From contig NZ_JABBFZ010000001.1 of the NCBI RefSeq assembly GCF_012927125.1, forward strand, positions 62,001-126,000: DNA of 64,000 nt. The letters are read 5' to 3'. Each line of letters starts with the position of its first letter. Position 1 is the stretch's first letter. Source of the DNA: Paraburkholderia antibiotica. GTDB taxonomy: Bacteria > Pseudomonadota > Gammaproteobacteria > Burkholderiales > Burkholderiaceae. Under the pieces are notes generated by a model. It did not search any database. It worked only from the letters and a program-made list of their open reading frames with translations, and was not told the DNA's origin. A program made the position numbers and the translations under genes. Positions 59,061 through 64,000 of the stretch are shown here, piece after piece.

Positions 59061-59098
59061 AAAAAACCCCGCAAGACCTTGATCTTACGGGGTTTTTC
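59061..59098. terminator. Terminator downstream of tRNA-Leu
   Basis: Arms AAAAACCCCG and CGGGGTTTTT are separated by a 16-base loop, with A- and T-rich flanks. It lies 32 bases past the 3' end of the tRNA on the minus strand. Confidence 0.8.
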
Positions 59099-59129
59099 GG
59101 AATTTATCGGCTCTCGCCGGAACAGCTTG

Positions 59130-59214
59130 TGGTGCCCAGGGCCGGAATCGAACCGGCACGCCTTGCGGCGGGGGATTTTGAGTCCCCTGCGTCTACCAAT
59201 TTCACCACCTGGGC
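59130..59214 (-). tRNA. tRNA-Leu (anticodon CAA)
   Basis: The 85-base tRNA starts GCCCAGG and ends CCTGGGCA with an encoded CCA. The anticodon arm GGGGA-CTCAAAA-TCCCC gives CAA, reading UUG. A class II variable arm (CGCCGCAAGGCG) follows, and the T-arm has GGTTCGATTCC. Its 3' end faces the integrase remnant, so it probably served as an attachment site. Confidence 0.96.
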
Positions 59215-59364
59215 AGATCCTGCAGCGCGCGTTGGGATTTCCGCGCGCGAAGAAGACGCAGATTATGGCCGAAAATCGCTCGGCGGGCAAGCCGATTGCC
59301 TGGTCTCGCTGCTTCGGCTTCGGTATGCCCGCTGTATCAGACCGTCCTGTCCCTGGACGGCGTC

Positions 59365-60750
59365 TTAGACGGTGCGCGAGAAGCGTTCGAGCGTTTGCTG
59401 GCCGAGATAGCGGTCGAACACCATCGCGATATTGCGCACGAGCATGCGTCCGGCCGTCTGCACTTCGAGCTTGCGAGTGCCGAGCGAGATCAGGCCATCG
59501 TCTTCGAACGAACGCAACCGCTCCAGCTCCGGCGCGAATGCCTCGGTGAAATGGATGCCGTACGCCGCCTCGAATTCGTCGAAGCGCAGTTCGAGGTTGC
59601 ACATGATCTGCGTGATGATGTCGCGTCGCAGACGATCGTCGGCGGTCAGGCGGATGCCACGCGCGATCGCGAGCCGGCCCGCATCGATCGCGTCGGCGTA
59701 GGCGGGCAGGTCCTTTTCGTTCTGCGCGTACACATCGCCGACTTTGCCGATCGACGACGCGCCGAAGCCGATCAGATCGCACTCGGCACGCGTGCTATAG
59801 CCTTGGAAATTGCGATGCAAGGTGCGCCGCGCCTGAGCGCGCGCGAGTTCGTCGGTGGGCAGCGCGAAGTGATCCATGCCGATGTACACATAGCCCGCCT
59901 CCGTCAGACGCTCGACGATCCGTTGCAGCAACGCGAGCCGCTCGGTGGGCGAGGGCAGCGTGGCGGGATCCATCTGGCGTTGCATCTTGAAAAGCTGCGG
60001 CATGTGCGCGTACGCAAACACCGAGAGCCGGTCCGGCGCGAGTTCGAGCATGGTGTCGAGCGTGCGGCTGAAGCTCGCGACCGTCTGATGCGGCAGCCCG
60101 TAGATCAGATCGACGCCGATCGAATGAAAATCCACCGCACGCGCGGCCTGCATCACCGACGCGGTCATCTCGAACGGCTGGATACGATTGATTGCCTGTT
60201 GCACGCGCGGATCGAAGTCCTGCACGCCGAGGCTCAGCCGGTTGAAGCCGAGGCGCCGCAGATGCGCGATCGTGTCGGGCGATGCTTCGCGCGGGTCGAC
60301 CTCGATCGAATATTCGGCTTCGTGATCCGACAGCAACGTGAAGTGCTGGCGCGTCGCGGCCATCAGCTCGGCCATTTCGTCGTGCGACAGGAAGGTCGGC
60401 GTGCCGCCACCCCAATGCAGTTGCGACACCGGGCGTTGCGTATCGAAACACGCGGCCTGCAACGCGATTTCGCGCGTGAGCCGCTCGACATAAGGCTGCG
60501 CGTGCGCGCGATTTTTCGTCGCGACCTTGTTGCAGCCGCAGTAGAAGCACACGGTGTCGCAAAACGGAATGTGGAAGTACAGCGACAGATCGGTCGACGC
60601 GGCGCCGGGGTCGGCGGCCGCGCGCCGATAGTCGGCGGGATCGAACGAGTCGCGGAACTGTGGGGCGGTCGGATAGGACGTATACCGGGGACCGTTCGCG
60701 CTGTAGCGGGCGAGCAGGTCGGGGCGGAACAGAGTGTCGGCGAGAGACAT
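59365..60750 (-). CDS. hemN: Oxygen-independent coproporphyrinogen III oxidase
   Basis: HemN is a radical-SAM enzyme that converts coproporphyrinogen III to protoporphyrinogen IX under low oxygen. The 461-residue protein has the cluster motif C-x3-C-x2-C at Cys64, Cys68, Cys71 with Cys73 (CDTVCFYCGC). HWGGGTPTFLS, GVDLIYGLPHQT and GFGASSIGK are also present, and the length fits true HemN, not HemW. ATG at 60750 is chosen over an in-frame TTG two codons upstream. Confidence 0.96.
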   Translation of the reverse strand: MSLADTLFRPDLLARYSANGPRYTSYPTAPQFRDSFDPADYRRAAADPGAASTDLSLYFHIPFCDTVCFYCGCNKVATKNRAHAQPYVERLTREIALQAACFDTQRPVSQLHWGGGTPTFLSHDEMAELMAATRQHFTLLSDHEAEYSIEVDPREASPDTIAHLRRLGFNRLSLGVQDFDPRVQQAINRIQPFEMTASVMQAARAVDFHSIGVDLIYGLPHQTVASFSRTLDTMLELAPDRLSVFAYAHMPQLFKMQRQMDPATLPSPTERLALLQRIVERLTEAGYVYIGMDHFALPTDELARAQARRTLHRNFQGYSTRAECDLIGFGASSIGKVGDVYAQNEKDLPAYADAIDAGRLAIARGIRLTADDRLRRDIITQIMCNLELRFDEFEAAYGIHFTEAFAPELERLRSFEDDGLISLGTRKLEVQTAGRMLVRNIAMVFDRYLGQQTLERFSRTV

Positions 60751-60970
60751 GAGCAATGCGTTGCGATGGTTGGCTGTGCGGGGCGGCGGGCGTAACGATG
60801 GGGCCTGCCAGACCGCTTCAACGGCGAGCCATGCGCGTATGGCCTGTAGGAGTGTTCGAGTTTAAGTGAGTGCTCATCGCACAAATTGTGTAAAAAAGTC
60901 GCATGAAAATGCAGTGGCACAATGCAGGTCTGGCGATGCGTTGCCAAGATTTCAGTTCAGGAAAGATGAC

Positions 60971-61375
60971 GTGGATCAAAGGTTAAATAGCGGACTGCAC
61001 CGCGCCGCGGTCGTAGACGCAGCGTTACGGCAGGATCTCGCGACGCGCGAGTCGCCGTTTCAGGTGGACGGTCACGCGTGCCGTCCCGATTGCGGCGCAT
61101 GCTGTATCGCGCCGTCGATTTCGAGCCCGATTCCGGGCATGCCGGACGGCAAGCCGGCTGGGGTGCGCTGCGTGCAACTCGGCGACGATCTGCGTTGCGC
61201 GATCTTCGGCCGGCCGGAGCGGCCGGCGTGCTGCGCGGGCCTGCAGCCGCAGCTCGAGATGTGCGGCGCGAGTCGCGGCGAAGCGCTCGCGTGGCTCACG
61301 CAACTCGAGGCGCGGACGCAGCCGGCGTCGCGTGTGTTACCCGCGGTGTCACCCGCGGCGCGGGTCGAGCGTTAA
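60971..61375 (+). CDS. YkgJ-family cysteine-cluster protein
   Basis: The 134-residue protein has the conserved cysteine pattern of the YkgJ/YcgN zinc- or iron-chelating family: CRPDCGACC, then [22 protein letters not shown] and MCGAS. The biochemical role of the family is unknown. The start is GTG at 60971 with AGGAAAG seven bases upstream; there is no suitable ATG. It is divergent from hemN across 220 bases. Confidence 0.82.
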   Translation: MDQRLNSGLHRAAVVDAALRQDLATRESPFQVDGHACRPDCGACCIAPSISSPIPGMPDGKPAGVRCVQLGDDLRCAIFGRPERPACCAGLQPQLEMCGASRGEALAWLTQLEARTQPASRVLPAVSPAARVER

Positions 61376-61498
61376 GTTAGCAGGCGGCAGGCGTTCGATG
61401 CGCAGTCCAAAGCAACCGACCCGCGCGCACGCTCCGTCCACGAACCGTAACCGGCAACCCAAACCGATGTCCGTCAGGGCTTCCACAGGAGATTTCGC

Positions 61499-62092
61499 AT
61501 GACTCGACCCGCAGCGCCCGACCGGCGCCGCTTTCTGCGCGCCGCGCTGACCGGCTGCAGCGCGCTTGGCATCACGGTGTCGCTCGCGGCCTGCGCGAGC
61601 CCGACGTTTCCGTTCATCCCGTCGCACTACACGTTCTCGCAGCAGCAGGTGCAGGAGGCGGTGCAGCGCAAGTTCCCGTATCAACGCACGGTGTCGCAGG
61701 TGTTCGACGTCGCGCTGAGCAATCCGGTGGTCGGCATGCTGCCCGATGCAAACCGCGTGTCGGTGAAGCTCGACGCGCGCTTCGCGAGCCCGTTCCTGCA
61801 ACAGCCGGTCGCCGGCGTGTTCACGCTGTCGAGCGAACTCGCCTACGACCCGGCGAGCCATTCGGTGATCCTCAAATCGCCGAGCGTCGACAACGTCAGC
61901 GTGGACGGCCAGGCGCAGGCGTACAAGCAGCAGATCAACGCGGCCGCGGGGCTGCTCGCCACGCAGTTGCTGACCAACTATCCGATCTACACGTTCAAGC
62001 CCGAGCAAATGCAATTTGCCGGCGCGCACTACGAACCCGGTACAATCACCGTCCTTACAAACGGCATACGCGTGGAAATCGTCGAAAAATGA
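61499..62092 (+). CDS. DUF1439-type lipoprotein (YceB-like)
   Basis: The 197-residue protein has a signal peptide with twin-arginine-like RRRFLRA (residues 9-15) and a lipobox LAAC, with Cys at about 32, so it is probably a Tat- or Sec-exported lipoprotein. The mature part, HYTFSQQQVQEAVQRKFPYQ and then TLSSELAYDP, fits the DUF1439/YceB family of lipid-binding-like (TULIP-type) periplasmic proteins of unknown role. GGAG lies nine bases before the ATG. Confidence 0.87.
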   Translation: MTRPAAPDRRRFLRAALTGCSALGITVSLAACASPTFPFIPSHYTFSQQQVQEAVQRKFPYQRTVSQVFDVALSNPVVGMLPDANRVSVKLDARFASPFLQQPVAGVFTLSSELAYDPASHSVILKSPSVDNVSVDGQAQAYKQQINAAAGLLATQLLTNYPIYTFKPEQMQFAGAHYEPGTITVLTNGIRVEIVEK

Positions 62093-62179
62093 CGCGCGCG
62101 CGGCCGCCCAGGGCCGCGCATGCCTGCATGACCGTGCGAGCCCTGTCGTTACGACAACCTATCGCGATAAGGGGCACGG

Positions 62180-63016
62180 ATGGACTGGCTACTGGCTTGC
62201 AAGGCGCTGATTCTCGGCGTCGTCGAAGGTTTGACGGAGTTTTTGCCGGTGTCGAGCACCGGGCATCTGATCGTCGTCGGCAGTCTGCTCGACTTCTCCG
62301 ACGATCATGCGAAGACCTTCGACGTCGTAATCCAGCTCGGCGCGATTCTCGCCGTGTGCTGGGAGTTCCGCCGCCGCATCGGCAGTGTGATCGTGGGTTT
62401 GCCGAGCCGGCCGGAGGCGCGTCGTTTCACGCTGAACGTCATCATCGCGACGATCCCGGCGATCGTGCTCGGCCTGCTGTTCGAGAAGTCGATCAAGGCG
62501 GCGCTGTTTTCGCCGGTGCCGGTCGCGTTCGCGCTGGTGGTGGGCGGCGTCGTGATCCTGTGGGCGGAAGCGCGGCAGCGTGCGCGCGGCGACGCGGCGA
62601 TACGGGTGCGCAGCGTCGACGATCTGACGCCGCTCGATGCGCTGAAGGTCGGCCTCGCGCAGTGCTTCGCGCTGATTCCGGGCACCTCGCGCTCGGGCTC
62701 GACGATCATCGGCGGGATGCTGTTCGGCATCGAGCGCCGCGCCGCGACCGAATTCTCGTTCTTTCTGGCGATCCCGATCATCTTCGGCGCGACCTTCTAC
62801 GAACTCTACAAGGACTGGCACCTGCTCAGCACCGACGCGCTCGGCAGCTTCGCGCTCGGTTTCGTGGCGGCGTTCGTCAGCGCGTTCATCTGTGTGCGCT
62901 GGCTGCTGCGCTACGTCGCGTCGCACGATTTCACGGTGTTCGCGTGGTATCGGATCGGCTTTGGCTTGCTGATTCTGCTGATCGGGTATAGCGGTGGGTT
63001 GGGCTGGGGGGATTGA
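62180..63016 (+). CDS. uppP: Undecaprenyl-diphosphatase
   Basis: UppP (BacA) is an inner-membrane phosphatase that recycles undecaprenyl diphosphate for cell-wall synthesis and gives bacitracin resistance when overproduced. The 278-residue protein has two family motifs: [15 protein letters not shown] at 16-30 and [10 protein letters not shown] near residue 172. It has about seven membrane segments. It starts [17 protein letters not shown] after a short gap to the lipoprotein gene. Confidence 0.97.
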   Translation: MDWLLACKALILGVVEGLTEFLPVSSTGHLIVVGSLLDFSDDHAKTFDVVIQLGAILAVCWEFRRRIGSVIVGLPSRPEARRFTLNVIIATIPAIVLGLLFEKSIKAALFSPVPVAFALVVGGVVILWAEARQRARGDAAIRVRSVDDLTPLDALKVGLAQCFALIPGTSRSGSTIIGGMLFGIERRAATEFSFFLAIPIIFGATFYELYKDWHLLSTDALGSFALGFVAAFVSAFICVRWLLRYVASHDFTVFAWYRIGFGLLILLIGYSGGLGWGD

Positions 63017-63044
63017 GGCTCAGCCGGTTGGGTGAGCGCAATGC

Positions 63045-63072
63045 AAAAAGGTCCGCGTAGGCGGACCTTTTT
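63045..63072. terminator. Terminator between uppP and trmB
   Basis: Arms AAAAAGGTCCGC and GCGGACCTTTTT are separated by GTAG, with T-rich sequence after. It serves convergent uppP and trmB. Confidence 0.92.
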
Positions 63073-63160
63073 CGTTTGGCGGACTGGTTGGCGATGCGCT
63101 GGCGTGTACGCGCTTTCTTGCGCGTGTCGCGTTGGGCCGTTGCGTTAGGTCGTTACACCA

Positions 63161-63979
63161 CTACGCCGCTATGTCGCGCTTGCGGAACACGAGGTCCCAC
63201 ACGCCGTGGCCGAGCCGCAGACCACGTCGCTCGAACTTCGTCACCGGACGATAGTCGGGGCGCGGCGCGTAGCCGTCGGCGGTGTTCTGCAGCAGCGGAT
63301 CGGCGCCGAGCACTTCGAGCATCTGCTCCGCGTAGTTTTGCCAGTCGGTCGCGCAGTGCAGATACGCGCCCGGCTTCAGACGCGACACCAGCAGCGCGAC
63401 GAATTTCGGCTGGATCAGCCGGCGCTTGTGATGACGCGCCTTGTGCCATGGGTCCGGGAAGAAGATGTGCACGCCGTCGAGGCTGTCGGGCGCGATCATG
63501 TGTTCGAGCACTTCGACCGCGTCGTGCTGGATGATGCGGATGTTCGTCAGCGATTGCTCGCCCATCAGCTTCAACAGCGCGCCGACGCCGGGCTCGTGAA
63601 CTTCGACGCCGAGGAAGTCGTCGCCGTTGCGCTGCGCGGCGATTTCCGCGGTGGTCGCGCCCATACCGAAGCCGATCTCCAGCACGCGCGGCGCCTCGCG
63701 GCCGAACACGCTAAGCCAGTCGGGCTGCTGCGGCGTGTAGGGCACGACGAAACGGGGGCCGAGTTCATCGAGCGCGCGGCGCTGGCCGGTCGACACGCGA
63801 CCCGCGCGCGTGACGAAGCTGCGGATGCGGCGATGATGCAGCGTGTCCGCCGATGCATCGTCGCGCTCGACCGTGCTGTCGACGCTATCCGCGTCGGGGC
63901 CGGCGGCTTGACCCGCGGATGTGCTCGTGGGCGTCGGGAGGTCGTCCGGCAGGCCGGAGTCGTTGGGATCGTGGCTCAT
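63161..63979 (-). CDS. trmB: tRNA (guanine-N7-)-methyltransferase
   Basis: TrmB methylates G46 in the variable loop of tRNAs using SAM. The 272-residue protein has the SAM-binding [15 protein letters not shown] near residue 100, the acidic VEVHEPGVG, and the signature [15 protein letters not shown] that positions the tRNA. The N-terminal 50 residues are an Asp/Ser/Thr-rich extension typical of Burkholderia TrmB. ATG at 63979 is the first in-frame start. Confidence 0.95.
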   Translation of the reverse strand: MSHDPNDSGLPDDLPTPTSTSAGQAAGPDADSVDSTVERDDASADTLHHRRIRSFVTRAGRVSTGQRRALDELGPRFVVPYTPQQPDWLSVFGREAPRVLEIGFGMGATTAEIAAQRNGDDFLGVEVHEPGVGALLKLMGEQSLTNIRIIQHDAVEVLEHMIAPDSLDGVHIFFPDPWHKARHHKRRLIQPKFVALLVSRLKPGAYLHCATDWQNYAEQMLEVLGADPLLQNTADGYAPRPDYRPVTKFERRGLRLGHGVWDLVFRKRDIAA

Positions 63980-64000
63980 TCGTCGATGTGCTGCAAGGTG

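Noticed and set aside
60966..60979. FNR/ANR-like site (ATGAC-N4-ATCAA) between hemN and the YkgJ-like gene
   Set aside because: Only one half-site fits well, and it overlaps the GTG start of the YkgJ-like gene, so it is a poor position for control of hemN.

Overview
The window is high-GC chromosomal DNA from a betaproteobacterium of the Burkholderiaceae, most likely Paraburkholderia or Burkholderia. This rests on gene order (ribF-ileS-lspA-coaBC, nadACB, fkpB-ispH, rpmBG-radC), strong G/C third-position bias, and the type of small accessory proteins present. It is an inference from memory of these families; no search was run.

Positions 1-30,000 are mostly core. coaBC, lspA, ileS and ribF run leftward, with a one-base stop/start overlap between ileS and lspA. 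purN and an RsmB/NOP-type rRNA methyltransferase run rightward with an ATGA overlap. Then come an MscS-type channel, a fatty-acid desaturase, the NAD de novo genes nadA-nadC with nadB convergent, rpmB-rpmG, radC, fkpB-ispH, a branched-chain amino-acid ABC transporter (livK, livHMGF), a GYD protein, argD with a GNAT gene, a 2Fe-2S flavin reductase, an epimerase, a pseudouridine synthase and an MFS exporter.

Positions 31,143-41,036 form a compact rightward locus for peptide use. It has an RpiR-type regulator, an isoaspartyl peptidase, a GsiABCD-type peptide/glutathione importer, a DmpA-type P1 peptidase and a DppA-type D-aminopeptidase, several with overlapping stop/start codons. Perfect and near-perfect dyads sit upstream of the regulator.

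Positions 41,100-46,853 hold an exported alpha/beta hydrolase, an aromatic-type amino-acid permease, and an electrophile-stress set: an Old Yellow Enzyme, a divergent MerR regulator and a DJ-1/Hsp31-like protein. Both enzyme genes have promoter-like elements with the 19-bp spacer typical of MerR-controlled promoters.

Positions about 47,400-58,980 are an accessory island of visibly lower GC. It contains many small single-domain proteins, several sharing an N-terminal Y-x-G-[YFL] motif and a C-terminal helix, with one decayed copy. Among them are a HicB-like orphan, a transglutaminase-like protein without the usual His, an RHH regulator, a PHB-depolymerase-type esterase, a cold-shock protein and an additional bS21 gene. 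The right edge carries a truncated P4-type integrase next to tRNA-Leu(CAA); a second, catalytically dead tyrosine recombinase lies inside. I regard the small-protein family as the most novel content.

Positions 59,000-64,000 return to core genes: tRNA-Leu, hemN, a cysteine-rich YkgJ-like protein, a DUF1439-like lipoprotein, uppP and trmB.
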